From assembly GCF_000428045.1 (NCBI RefSeq), contig NZ_ATZE01000008.1, positions 124,001 to 188,000 of the forward strand: a DNA stretch of 64,000 bases, given 5' to 3'. This document shows, piece by piece, positions 51,918 through 61,487 of this stretch; within the stretch, counting starts at the first letter, position 1, and every line of letters starts with the position of its first letter. The notes beneath the pieces were generated by a model. That model made no database searches, was not told where the DNA came from, and worked only from the letters and a program-made list of their open reading frames with translations. Source of the DNA: Sedimenticola selenatireducens DSM 17993 (GTDB lineage: Bacteria > Pseudomonadota > Gammaproteobacteria > Chromatiales > Chromatiaceae). The position numbers were made by a program, and so were the translations under genes.

Positions 51918-53996
51918 CTAAATTCTGCGATGGCGGATTGATGTATAACGTTCAATCGTCTGCCGCAATAACCGTTCATCTACCGGCTTGGCCAGAAAGT
52001 CATCCATGCCGGCCTCGGCACACGACTTGCGGATAGCGGATGAAATATTGGCCGTCAAGGCAATAATGGGCAGTCGTCGGTCACCCTTCTCCTGCTCACG
52101 CATCTCGCGGGTAAATGCCAGACCATCCATTTTCGGCATACGCAGATCGATGAATGAAATATCAAAGACATCGTTCAATGCCATCTGCAACGCATCCTCT
52201 CCATTCCTTGCCCAGCTCACATGACAACCAATGCCACTCAGTAACGTACTCAGCACCCTGGCATTAATCGCATTGTCCTCGGCCATCAGAACATTCACCT
52301 GAAATGCCGCCCCGCTGCGAGAATCCGTTGCCCTGTCATGCTCCGGATATGCTCCTCGCTTCAGCAGTAACCCGATATGACTCAACAGTTCGGATGCCAA
52401 AAACGGCTTGATCAGGAAATGGCTGGCCGGGTGATCGTCCTGCAGCCTTCGCTCCATATACCCCAGATAGATAATGGCGAGGTCACTCCCCAGGTGCTGG
52501 CGCAGAACCCGGCCGATTCGGTATACATCCTGACCACCCGGAGAATCGGCAACAATGGCAAAATCCAGGCCACCCCGCATTTCGACCTGCTGAACCACTG
52601 CGGAGAGTTCATTGACCCTGGATACAGAATAACACTGCATGCCCCGCTCGGTGCACGACTCCCTGATCAGGTCACACGTGCGCTGGTTGGTCTCATAAAT
52701 CAGCGCCGTAAAACCATCAAACAGGCGTGACCGGTACGCTGCCGGGTCTGGTATCTGCCCGGTAAGGGGTAAGCGTATCTGAAAGGTACTGCCGACTCCC
52801 GGGCTGCTTTCAACGCTGACATCCCCTTCCATCAGATGAGTAAGACGCCGGGTAATAGTGGCGCCGAGACCAAGACCACCATGACCACTGGTGGAGGAGG
52901 CATCCGCCTGCCAAAAACATTCAAACAGCTTCTTCTGTTGCGCTTCCGAAATCCCTATACCCGTGTCCCGGACTGTTATCAACAGCATCTCCTCACCGCC
53001 CCCGGCGGTAACCAGTGCCAAAGATGCCGACAACTCCACTTCTCCAGACTCGGTAAATTTCAGTGCATTCGAGAGCAAATTGCAAAGAATCTGGCGTAAC
53101 CGCAGTTCATCATAATAAAGTTGCACCGGAACACGTTCATCGACGGAACAGATCAACTCAAGACCTTTGTCCATAGCCTGATGAGACAGTGTCAGGCTGA
53201 TATCCCTGAACAGCCCACGGATATCGAACAATCTCGGTTTCAACTCGAAACCCTCGGCATCCATCTTGGAAAGATCAAGCACCTCACTGATCAGAGAGTC
53301 CAGGATATTGGCCGATGAGGCAATGGAGTCCACATACTCCTTCTGTTCAGGATCGAGCGTGGTATTCCTGAGCAGTTGCGACATCCCCATAATACCGCTC
53401 AACGGGGTACGCAGTTCATGGGTCATACTGGACAGGAAGATGCCTTTCGCCTTGTCCGACTGCTCTGCATCCAGCCTGGCATTGTGCAATTTTCTCAGCA
53501 GTACATACTGATAGAGCGGAAGCATGATTAGCAACAAGAGAAAAAAGATCACCTCAAAGGTATATCTCTCCCACTGACCCAGAGCCGTCAGTACCAGGGC
53601 ATAGGCAAGGATGCTGAGCAGCGATGCCGCCTTAAGATATGCTTTCCCATAACGGGTGCCATAGGAGATAAAAATCCAGATATAAAGCAGATAAAAAGGA
53701 CTCACCACTTCCTTGGTAAGATAGATGCACAGGCTGGTGGCGGAAATATCAAACAGCAGGGAGAGATAGCGTCTGGCCTCCCACACCGGGCGATAGAACA
53801 CGCTCGTCAGCACGGAGAGAAACAGTATCAGATAGCCGCCGAACAGCAGCGCGTAATCCCCCAGATCAACCGCGTAATAATTCGTAGCCGCCCCGAATCC
53901 GATATAAACGACGGCAAATAACCAGATACCCAACCGGACCAGAGCGGATTGGAATTCCGGGTTCTTCAGTAAAGAAGCGGGTAACGGATTGAGCAT
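51918..53996 (-). CDS. RpfC-like hybrid sensor histidine kinase
   Basis: A 692-residue membrane kinase. Residues about 20-170 contain five to six membrane helices, similar to the RpfC sensor region. The HisKA motif is SSMTHELRTPLSGIMG, and the HATPase shows NLLSNALKFTESG, DTGIGIS and GGLGLGATI. A degenerate receiver lies at about 430-550 and a full receiver at about 565-680, with phospho-Asp in ISFIDLRMPKMDGL. No phosphotransfer domain follows, and neither rpfF nor rpfG is adjacent. The signal is unknown. Confidence 0.9.
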   Translation of the reverse strand: MLNPLPASLLKNPEFQSALVRLGIWLFAVVYIGFGAATNYYAVDLGDYALLFGGYLILFLSVLTSVFYRPVWEARRYLSLLFDISATSLCIYLTKEVVSPFYLLYIWIFISYGTRYGKAYLKAASLLSILAYALVLTALGQWERYTFEVIFFLLLLIMLPLYQYVLLRKLHNARLDAEQSDKAKGIFLSSMTHELRTPLSGIMGMSQLLRNTTLDPEQKEYVDSIASSANILDSLISEVLDLSKMDAEGFELKPRLFDIRGLFRDISLTLSHQAMDKGLELICSVDERVPVQLYYDELRLRQILCNLLSNALKFTESGEVELSASLALVTAGGGEEMLLITVRDTGIGISEAQQKKLFECFWQADASSTSGHGGLGLGATITRRLTHLMEGDVSVESSPGVGSTFQIRLPLTGQIPDPAAYRSRLFDGFTALIYETNQRTCDLIRESCTERGMQCYSVSRVNELSAVVQQVEMRGGLDFAIVADSPGGQDVYRIGRVLRQHLGSDLAIIYLGYMERRLQDDHPASHFLIKPFLASELLSHIGLLLKRGAYPEHDRATDSRSGAAFQVNVLMAEDNAINARVLSTLLSGIGCHVSWARNGEDALQMALNDVFDISFIDLRMPKMDGLAFTREMREQEKGDRRLPIIALTANISSAIRKSCAEAGMDDFLAKPVDERLLRQTIERYTSIRHRRI

Positions 53997-54168
53997 CCCA
54001 TGCCTCGGTTGTTAATTCTGAATAAAGCATCGCAAAAAAATATATACTACTTTATATCTGGTAATTTCTGAAACGCGGACCGGAATAAAGCGGTACCAAA
54101 CTCCCGGAACATCCGACCAGTACACATTTATCGGCCCTGTAGAGAGTTGTCATGGTAAAATCCGCGAC

Positions 54169-54804
54169 ATGAACCAGGCAATCAGACGTACTATCTTTGA
54201 GCGATTACGCGAACAGAATCCACACCCCACGACCGAGTTAAATTTCAATACCCCCTTTGAACTACTGGTCGCGGTCATTCTCTCCGCGCAAGCCACCGAC
54301 AAGGGGGTGAACAAGGCCACGGACAAACTCTACGCAGTGGCAAACACCCCGGAGGCGATACTGACGCTCGGCGAAGAAGGACTGAAGACCTATATCAAGA
54401 CCATTGGCCTGTTCAACAGCAAGGCCAGCAATATCATCAAGACCTGCAGGCAGCTTATAGCAATGCACGAGGGCCAGGTACCACAGGACAGGACGGCGTT
54501 GGAGGCACTGCCAGGCGTCGGCAGAAAGACCGCCAACGTGGTGTTGAACACGGTATTCAGACAACCCACCATGGCGGTCGACACCCACATATTCCGCGTC
54601 GCCAACCGCACAAAGATAGCGCCAGGGAAAAATGTACTGGAAGTCGAGAAGCGGTTATTAAGAAATATACCCAGGGAATTTCTGCTCGACGCGCACCACT
54701 GGCTGATTCTGCATGGACGCTACACCTGTCTGGCTCGCAGTCCCCGCTGCGGCTCCTGTATCATTGAGGATCTGTGCGAGTTTCGCGACAAGAATCTGGA
54801 TTGA
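54169..54804 (+). CDS. nth: Endonuclease III
   Basis: A 211-residue DNA glycosylase/AP lyase for oxidised pyrimidines. The helix-hairpin-helix with catalytic Lys is LPGVGRKTANVVLNT, and the catalytic Asp is in VDTHIFRVANR. The 4Fe-4S cluster cysteines are in CLARSPRCGSCIIEDLCEF (C-x6-C-x2-C-x5-C). Length and motifs match E. coli Nth. Transcribed with the DUF1841 gene 13 nt later. Confidence 0.97.
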   Translation: MNQAIRRTIFERLREQNPHPTTELNFNTPFELLVAVILSAQATDKGVNKATDKLYAVANTPEAILTLGEEGLKTYIKTIGLFNSKASNIIKTCRQLIAMHEGQVPQDRTALEALPGVGRKTANVVLNTVFRQPTMAVDTHIFRVANRTKIAPGKNVLEVEKRLLRNIPREFLLDAHHWLILHGRYTCLARSPRCGSCIIEDLCEFRDKNLD

Positions 54805-54817
54805 GAGTTATAGGATA

Positions 54818-55249
54818 ATGTTTGGAAATGATCGAACCCAGATGCGCCGCTTCTTTACCGAGGCCTGGCGCAAGGCGTGTACCGGAGAGGAGCTAATCCC
54901 GCTGGAACGGATGGTTGCCGAAACCATTAGACAACATCCGGAATATCACGCCCTGCTGGAAGCTCCGGACAGTGCGTTGGATAAGGATTTTCTACCCGAT
55001 CTGGGCGAGACCAATCCGTTTCTGCACATGGGTATGCATATCAGTCTGCAGGAACAGATCGGCACCGACCGACCAACAGGTATTCGTCAACTCTATCAGC
55101 AGGTGGTCCTGGGGGCGGCTGACAGTCACGAAGCGGAACACCGGATGATGGAGTGCCTGGGTAAAATGTTATGGGAAGCACAACGGGAAAATCGCATGCC
55201 CGACGAGCAGGCCTATCTGCGTTGCATCCGTAATCTGGCAAAAAAATAA
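54818..55249 (+). CDS. DUF1841 family protein
   Basis: A 143-residue protein from ATG 54818 (a longer frame starts inside nth and is unlikely). MFGNDRTQMRRFFTEAWRKA and EHPEYHALLE-like segment IRQHPEYHALLEAP, then NPFLHMGMHISLQEQ, are typical of the family. Conserved histidines (HMGMHIS, EAEHRMMECLG) suggest a metal site. The family has no established function and often sits beside nth. Confidence 0.92.
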   Translation: MFGNDRTQMRRFFTEAWRKACTGEELIPLERMVAETIRQHPEYHALLEAPDSALDKDFLPDLGETNPFLHMGMHISLQEQIGTDRPTGIRQLYQQVVLGAADSHEAEHRMMECLGKMLWEAQRENRMPDEQAYLRCIRNLAKK

Positions 55250-55256
55250 CCAGCGG

Positions 55257-55871
55257 TCACCCCCGCCCATGCTGCTCCTGCACTGCCCGAGCGCGGCGTA
55301 TCTGGGCGCCCTGACGCTGTATTACATGTTGAATCAGCACATCCCGGTCCCGCTCTCGTATATGCACGAAGGCGGTACGCAGATTGTATCCCGGATCCGG
55401 CTGCTCCGGACCAGACGCGGCGGGATCACAACCGATTACTTCAACAAAACTCAGGATACCGGCGTAGGAAGGAGTCAGGAGAAGCTTCAGCTCCAGCGTG
55501 GAACCCGGCTGAATAAATTCGGTAACCTGGAACGAGATACCGGTGGCACTGAGATTGACGGCCTGTGCCGGCTGGTTCAGCAGTTCGGTCGTCTGTGCCA
55601 TCAGGGCACGCCCGAGGATATCGATCTTCCTGTTCAGTGACTTGAGATAAGCCGCGATCTCCGGTCGGCTCGATTCAATCTTATTCAGTGTTCCCGTCAT
55701 CTCCTGACTGACGGCGGCCAGACTGCTGACCACGGTGAAGTCACTGTCGATTTCATTTTCCAAACACTCGATTGAAGCCGCCAGGCGATCGGAAGGGATC
55801 TGCCGATAACTCAGACTGAGGCTATCGTCGATCCGAAAAAATTGTCTGCGCTCATCCTGGTTGATATTCAA
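55257..55871 (-). CDS. PilZ-domain protein
   Basis: A 204-residue cytosolic protein. The c-di-GMP motif is split: RRQFFR (RxxxR) at residues 8-13 and NLSATGISF (N/DxSxxG) at about 106-114, with about 90 helical residues between them. The second half is a PilZ beta barrel. A role in c-di-GMP control of motility is suggested by the flagellar stator genes just upstream on the same strand, but a direct link is not shown. Confidence 0.85.
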   Translation of the reverse strand: MNINQDERRQFFRIDDSLSLSYRQIPSDRLAASIECLENEIDSDFTVVSSLAAVSQEMTGTLNKIESSRPEIAAYLKSLNRKIDILGRALMAQTTELLNQPAQAVNLSATGISFQVTEFIQPGSTLELKLLLTPSYAGILSFVEVIGCDPAASGPEQPDPGYNLRTAFVHIRERDRDVLIQHVIQRQGAQIRRARAVQEQHGRG

Positions 55872-55936
55872 CGACCACTCACCCCGCTTGTTCCTGTTTG
55901 TTGGCTATTCTGTATCACCTGCAATACCGATCCACC

Positions 55937-56800
55937 TTAACGTTGCGGCACCTGAAGTTCCAGCAACCCCCCATTGTCCAAATCCGAGCCACGCTGAATT
56001 ATCAGTTCAACCCGCCGGTTAATCGCCCGGTTTTCCACTGAATCATTCAGCACCAGCGGTTGGGAATCCGCATGCCCCTCCACAGCTATTCGCTTGGGAT
56101 CGACATTGGGATCGTCCAGCAGGGCGTGAACCACGGTCACGGCACGGGCAGATGAGAGTTCCCAGTTCGAACGGAACCGGTTGGTGGATATCGGTACGTC
56201 ATCAGTATGCCCGGCCACCACGACTTTACCGGGCGTACGTGCGACAGCCTCGCTGATGCGTACCATCACGCCATAGAAATCATCATTCAATTTGGCACTG
56301 CCGGAGGGGAAAGAGCCTTTTTCATTGATCCGGATAATGATCTTGGTCTGCTCCGTTTCCACACTGACCAGATTCTCTTCGATCTCCAGCTTAAGTGCCT
56401 CTCTGATCTCCTCGGCCTGCTGTGCCACCTCTTGCAACACCTTTTCCAGCGCAGCCTCAACCACAGCATCGGCCACGTCAGACGGCACATCCAGATTTTG
56501 TTTCTCAATATCCGTGGTCTGTTGCCGCACCTCATCAACCAGTGAAGGTTCCGGAATGGTAGATGGGCTGAACTCCTGCATGATTACGCTGGTGCCCATG
56601 ACAATATCCGGTGCCGGCACTTCACGCTGCACACCAAAAGCATCCTTCATCGATTCCGCCATCTTCTTGAAGCGTATCGCATCGATCTCGGCAAAAGAGA
56701 GCAGCAGCACGAAAAAACACATCAACAAGGACATCAGGTCGGCAAAGGTCGCCAGCCAGGGAGGCAAGCCCTCGTCACATTTTGGGCAATCATCTGCCAT
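55937..56800 (-). CDS. pomB: Flagellar stator protein PomB/MotB
   Basis: A 287-residue stator subunit. PPWLATFADLMSLLMCFFVLLLSF is the single membrane helix with the ion-binding Asp, in the form seen in sodium-type PomB proteins. A periplasmic plug/coiled-coil region follows, and the C-terminal OmpA-like domain binds peptidoglycan (VVAGHTDDVPIS; NRAINRRVELII). It starts 5 nt after the PomA stop. Ion choice is inferred from resemblance only. Confidence 0.92.
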   Translation of the reverse strand: MADDCPKCDEGLPPWLATFADLMSLLMCFFVLLLSFAEIDAIRFKKMAESMKDAFGVQREVPAPDIVMGTSVIMQEFSPSTIPEPSLVDEVRQQTTDIEKQNLDVPSDVADAVVEAALEKVLQEVAQQAEEIREALKLEIEENLVSVETEQTKIIIRINEKGSFPSGSAKLNDDFYGVMVRISEAVARTPGKVVVAGHTDDVPISTNRFRSNWELSSARAVTVVHALLDDPNVDPKRIAVEGHADSQPLVLNDSVENRAINRRVELIIQRGSDLDNGGLLELQVPQR

Positions 56801-56805
56801 ATCGC

Positions 56806-57567
56806 CTACTCGGTCTCTTCCTTGACGCGTTTATTCGAGGGCAGATAAGTCGAGAGAAGTTGTTCCAATACCCGTGGATTCATACCTTCCTGGATACCCG
56901 CGATGGTCTCTATAATCAGCGATTTATTGATTTTCTCCAGGCTGCTGGCGCGCGCCAGTTTGTCAGCCAACGGCTGGGCAAATGCATTGGCGATCACCGC
57001 ACCGTAGAGCGTGGTCAGCAGTGCTACCGCCATGGCGGGACCGATACTTGCCGGATCAGACATATTGGCCAGCATCTGCACCAGACCGATCAGTGTACCG
57101 ATCATGCCCATCGCAGGGGCCATGGTGGCCATATTTTTAAACATGGCCTGGCCTACTTCATGGCGCCCAATAGTCAGGTCGATATCCTTGCTCAAGAGAC
57201 GATTGACCAGTGCCGGATCATGTCCATCGACACAGAGACTGATACCCTGCTTGAGGAAGCTGTTGCTGATCTCCTGCCCTTCCAGGGCAAGCAGGCCATT
57301 CTTACGCGCCACATCGGCCAGCCTGACCGCCTCTTCAATCAAAAATGCCGCATCGTCCGTCTTGTAAAAAAAGGCCTTCATGCCAATGGTGAAAGAGCCC
57401 AGAAAATCCTTCAGAGAGACCTGCATCAGGGTCACCATGAAAGTGCCGCCCACCACAATCAGGATAGAGGGCACGTTAATGAACAGCATGATATCGCCGC
57501 CCGTGGCAATCGCCCCGATGATGATTCCAAAACCGCCCAGCAACCCAACCAGTGTCGCTATATCCAC
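56806..57567 (-). CDS. pomA: Flagellar stator protein PomA/MotA
   Basis: A 253-residue inner-membrane protein with four helices (MDIATLVGLLGGFGIIIGA; GMIGTLIGLVQML; MAVALLTTLYGAVIANAFA). The cytoplasmic loop carries the charged residues that touch FliG. Together with PomB it forms the ion-driven torque unit. It is upstream of pomB in a two-gene unit; no other flagellar gene is in the window. Confidence 0.93.
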   Translation of the reverse strand: MDIATLVGLLGGFGIIIGAIATGGDIMLFINVPSILIVVGGTFMVTLMQVSLKDFLGSFTIGMKAFFYKTDDAAFLIEEAVRLADVARKNGLLALEGQEISNSFLKQGISLCVDGHDPALVNRLLSKDIDLTIGRHEVGQAMFKNMATMAPAMGMIGTLIGLVQMLANMSDPASIGPAMAVALLTTLYGAVIANAFAQPLADKLARASSLEKINKSLIIETIAGIQEGMNPRVLEQLLSTYLPSNKRVKEETE

Positions 57568-57809
57568 AAATACTTCCTCATCACTCTACAGACCAATTCC
57601 ATACCAAAAACCAGGCATGCAATCCTGTAGCGGACAACAGCGCGGAAACTTTAGATGAGGAGACTGCAACATATTCGGTTAATTCGCTACAATCTCCCGT
57701 CACTACCGCCAATTCACAAGACTGGGGAATCTCAGATCACAGCCCTTTCAGACAGGCCTGTGATGACTGGTGGCAACCGACACAAAACCAGGCACAAAGG
57801 AAGGCTCAA

Positions 57810-58646
57810 GTGAGCGATTCATCCAGGAAATCAATTCTGATCACCGGCTGTTCGAGTGGCATAGGCCTGTGCGTGGCCAATGGCTTGAAACAGAGAGGTT
57901 ATCGGGTAATTGCCACTGCCAGGAAAAGCAGGGACGTGGAACGACTTGTCCAGTCCGGACTGGAATCGGTTGTACTGGACCTCGCTGATTCCGACAGCAT
58001 ACAGCAGGCCGTCACACAGATTCTGGCCATGACGGACAACCGAATTTACGCACTGTTCAACAATGGCGCCTACGGCCAGCCTGGCGCTGTTGAGGACCTG
58101 ACCCGGGAAGCTTTACGCGCCCAGTTTGAAACCAATCTGTTTGGCTGGCATGAACTTACCTGCAAAATCATACCGGTGATGCGCAGGCAGGGGGAAGGTC
58201 GGATTATTCAGAACAGTTCCGTGCTAGGGTTCACGGCACTGGCCTACCGTGGTGCCTATAACGCAAGCAAGTTTGCCCTGGAAGGCCTAAGCGATACCTT
58301 GCGACTGGAACTGCAAGGCAGCGGTATATCGGTCAGCCTGATTGAACCGGGGCCGATTGAAAGCCGCTTCCGGGCAAATGCCTACGCCATGTGGAAACAC
58401 CATGTTGATCCGGCTCACAGCCCTCACCAGGATGCCTACCGGGCGATGCAGGAGCGGCTGACCCGGGATGGCCCCGCCGTACCCTTTACCCTGCCACCGG
58501 AAGCGGTGCTGAAAAGGGTGATTCACACACTGGAGAGTCCCCGGCCACGGATTCGCTATTATGTCACCTTCCCCACGTACCTGTTCGGCACACTGAAACG
58601 ACTACTGCCTGATCGGCTCATGGATTGGGTGCTGAAGCGGGTGTGA
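57810..58646 (+). CDS. Short-chain dehydrogenase/reductase
   Basis: A 278-residue SDR. GTG 57810 gives the family N-terminus SDSSRKSILITGCSSGIGLCV; a longer frame reaches back into the pomA start and has no domain. Motifs are TGCSSGIG, NNGAYGQPG, catalytic Ser in QNSSVLG and YNASKFALEGLSD with Tyr-x3-Lys. The C-terminal SLIEPGPIESRF and long tail are of the YbbO-like oxidoreductase type. The substrate is unknown. Confidence 0.88.
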   Translation: MSDSSRKSILITGCSSGIGLCVANGLKQRGYRVIATARKSRDVERLVQSGLESVVLDLADSDSIQQAVTQILAMTDNRIYALFNNGAYGQPGAVEDLTREALRAQFETNLFGWHELTCKIIPVMRRQGEGRIIQNSSVLGFTALAYRGAYNASKFALEGLSDTLRLELQGSGISVSLIEPGPIESRFRANAYAMWKHHVDPAHSPHQDAYRAMQERLTRDGPAVPFTLPPEAVLKRVIHTLESPRPRIRYYVTFPTYLFGTLKRLLPDRLMDWVLKRV

Positions 58647-58777
58647 GGCAAACAGCACTGACTTAAGCTCAAATCCCGTTTATTTAAGGTGCGACCGACG
58701 GCACGATTGGTGGATCACCGCGCAATCAATGCGCCTAGCCCACCCTACACCAGGCGCTTTATCAATTTGAAGCAGTA

Positions 58778-60352
58778 CTAGTGCTGGGCGAAATAATCAG
58801 CCAGAAACTGGCTAAAGCTTACGCCTGTCTCCTGCTCCAGTTCACGCTGCCGCTCCAGAGACATCTCCGCCTCATCGAGAAACATCCGGTAGCGCTCGGT
58901 GTCTGGAACATAGCCGTTGAAATAGTTCCTATGCTGCAGGGACTTACGCCTGGCAAAATGGAAAAATCCTTCACCCTGCTCGCGCATCTCCTGCAGCATC
59001 CGGGCGGAAGGGGTACTTTCCGGGTCGGCGACGCAGGCCTGCTGTTGCTTCAGTGCCTTGCCGTAAGGTTTTGCGTCATCCCACCGATCCAGCAGTTCAC
59101 ACACCGGCTCCATGGCCTGTAGCAGTTCCCTAGCCCAGTCACGCAGCCGGATCTCCCTGCCCTGACGCGACAGATAGAGTGAGGGGTCACGCCCGCGGTG
59201 CGCGGCACCACCTATATTCTGATCAATCTCCCTGCGCTCCTGCACATTGATCGGTGGACTCTCCAGCAGCAGACAGAACACCATAAAAGCGCGCAAAAAA
59301 CTGAGCTGCTCCTCACTCACACCCAGCGGGTGGAATGCATTCACATCCAGCGATCTCAGTTCAATATAGCGCACACCCCGCCGGCGCAGCGCTAGTGTCG
59401 GCTTTTCCAACCCATCCAGCACCTGCTTGGGTCTCACGGTGGTGTAATACTCATTTTCGATCTGCAGGATATTGGCATTGAGCTGTTCGTAGCGGCCATT
59501 CACCTCCACACCGATCTTCTCCCACAACGGGCTCGGTGTTTCAATGGCGTGGGTCAGGCTATTGATATAGCTATTGAGGCTGTTGTAGTTCGCCTTGATG
59601 CCGACGCCCTTCTCTTTGCTGTTGGTATAACCGATGTCACCCATGCGCAGCGAGGTGGCGTAAGGTTCAAAATAGGTATGCCGGTCAAATTCCTCCAGTT
59701 CAGTCGGCTTGTCGCCCAGAAAGGACTTGCATACCGCCGGAGAGGCCCCGAAAAGGTAAGGAATCAGCCAGCCAAATCGCTGCAGGTTTCTGATCAGCTC
59801 CAGATAGGCACTATCGATAAAGGCCCGTTGCTGTGCTTGACTCCGCCGGAGCTCCCGATACAGCGGCCAGAAGTCATCTGCAAAGGAGAAATTGAAATGG
59901 ACGCCGGCGATCACCTGCATGGTCCTGCCATAACGATGACCGAGACCCCGGCGATAGACGTTTTTCATAATGCCGGGATTGGAAGTGCCGTAATAGGCCA
60001 ACGGAATATTCTCCCCTCCGTCCAGTACACAGGGCATGCTGGTGGCCCAGAGATATTCGTTTTCCAGGTGGTCGTAGACAAACTTCTGGGTATCCTTGAG
60101 AAAATCCAGCGCCTCATCTATACGTGCGCAGGGTGGCGTAATCAGCTCCGCAAGCGCCTCAGAATAGTCGGTGGTGATATAGGGGTGAGTCAGAGCAGAA
60201 CCCAACGCCACCGGATGCGGTTGCTGGGAAATACTGCCATCCTCCGAAACTCGCAGGCACTCTTTCTCAAGCCCTACAGCACCGCCGGTAGACAAGTATT
60301 GCCCAATATCATCCGATAGCTGCCGGATACGATTTTCTACAGATTGATACAA
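58778..60352 (-). CDS. gshA: Glutamate--cysteine ligase
   Basis: A 524-residue first enzyme of glutathione synthesis, gammaproteobacterial type. It opens at TTG 60352 (MYQSVENRIRQL). Family signatures include GLEKECLRVSEDG, PYITTDYSEALAELITPP, ENIPLAYYGTSNPG and RYIELRSLDVNAFHPLGVS. The length agrees with E. coli GshA (518). The long upstream gap to pbpG (232 bp) holds a CCCCTT/AAGGGG hairpin at 60499-60515. Confidence 0.96.
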   Translation of the reverse strand: MYQSVENRIRQLSDDIGQYLSTGGAVGLEKECLRVSEDGSISQQPHPVALGSALTHPYITTDYSEALAELITPPCARIDEALDFLKDTQKFVYDHLENEYLWATSMPCVLDGGENIPLAYYGTSNPGIMKNVYRRGLGHRYGRTMQVIAGVHFNFSFADDFWPLYRELRRSQAQQRAFIDSAYLELIRNLQRFGWLIPYLFGASPAVCKSFLGDKPTELEEFDRHTYFEPYATSLRMGDIGYTNSKEKGVGIKANYNSLNSYINSLTHAIETPSPLWEKIGVEVNGRYEQLNANILQIENEYYTTVRPKQVLDGLEKPTLALRRRGVRYIELRSLDVNAFHPLGVSEEQLSFLRAFMVFCLLLESPPINVQERREIDQNIGGAAHRGRDPSLYLSRQGREIRLRDWARELLQAMEPVCELLDRWDDAKPYGKALKQQQACVADPESTPSARMLQEMREQGEGFFHFARRKSLQHRNYFNGYVPDTERYRMFLDEAEMSLERQRELEQETGVSFSQFLADYFAQH

Positions 60353-60585
60353 TCGTTTTGTCCCAGGTATTGTCTGTTCTGGTTATTCGTCCCACCCGCT
60401 CCGGACAAAGCCCTCTCGGTTAGCCGGCATTATAGCCAGTGAGATTGCCTTCTGTCCGATGAATAAACGACACCCACCAGACTGTTACCGTAGGACATCC
60501 CCTTGCATGAAGGGGTCGCGGTTTTTGCATTTAATCCCAAATTGGGCAAAGATAACCGAAATTCAATAGCCCGGATCAGTCAAGT

Positions 60586-61476
60586 TTGAAGAAGTACATA
60601 TTTTTCCTCCTGTTTCTGCCCCTGTGTCAACTGAATGCCGGCGAACCCGCGCGGCAATCCACAGCACAATCCCCGTCATCGGCAAGCCAGCAGCCAGTCA
60701 ATCCTGCCTGGAACAGGTTGGATGAGAAAAAGTTGAAACTGCGCTCAGCCTCCGCCCTGATCGTTGACAGCACCGGCAACGAAATTTATAGCAAGCAGAG
60801 TGCTACTCCACTGCCAATCGGCTCGATCACCAAACTGATGACGGTCATGGTGATTCTTGATGCGCGCCTGCCCCTGGATGAGAAGATTCGCATTACCAAA
60901 CAGGACCGGGATCTGATAAGGCTCACCGGCTCGAGACTGAACTATGGCGCCACACTGAGTCGCCGCAGTCTGCTCGATCTGGCGCTGATGGCGTCAGAGA
61001 ACCGGGCTGCCAGCGCGCTGGCCCGTACCTATCCCGGAGGTACCGAGCAGTTTATCCGGGCAATGAATGCGAAAGCCAGACAACTGGGAATGGTTGACAG
61101 CCGATTTACCGATCCAGCCGGACTGGATGCAGGTAATGTAGCTTCGCCCAACGACCTGGTCAGAATGGTCAAGGCGGCCAGCGATTATCCGGAGATAGCG
61201 GATGCCACCACCCGCTTGAGAATGGACGTTCGACCCTACCCAAAGCGGGGGCCGCTAACCTATGGTAATACGAACCGGCTACTGAAGAATCAGGCCTGGA
61301 ATATTCAGCTCAGCAAGACTGGTTATATCAATGAAGCAGGGCGCTGCCTGGTAATGCAGGCCAAGGTCAAAGGGCGCGAACTAACCATTGTGCTGCTCAA
61401 CTCATTTGGCAAACTGACCCCGTTCGGTGATGCGAACAGGGTCAGAAAGTGGATTGAGCGCGGTCTATCCGGATAA
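60586..61476 (+). CDS. pbpG: D-alanyl-D-alanine endopeptidase (PBP7)
   Basis: A 296-residue exported S11 peptidase with a signal peptide (KKYIFFLLFLPLCQLNA) from TTG 60586. The active-site motifs are all present: S80-I-T-K83, S137-E-N139 and K244-T-G246. It should cut cross-links or trim peptide stems in peptidoglycan. The long Ser/Gln-rich linker after the signal is unusual but common in this subgroup. It converges on prc. Confidence 0.94.
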   Translation: MKKYIFFLLFLPLCQLNAGEPARQSTAQSPSSASQQPVNPAWNRLDEKKLKLRSASALIVDSTGNEIYSKQSATPLPIGSITKLMTVMVILDARLPLDEKIRITKQDRDLIRLTGSRLNYGATLSRRSLLDLALMASENRAASALARTYPGGTEQFIRAMNAKARQLGMVDSRFTDPAGLDAGNVASPNDLVRMVKAASDYPEIADATTRLRMDVRPYPKRGPLTYGNTNRLLKNQAWNIQLSKTGYINEAGRCLVMQAKVKGRELTIVLLNSFGKLTPFGDANRVRKWIERGLSG

Positions 61477-61487
61477 AGCCGGGCTAA

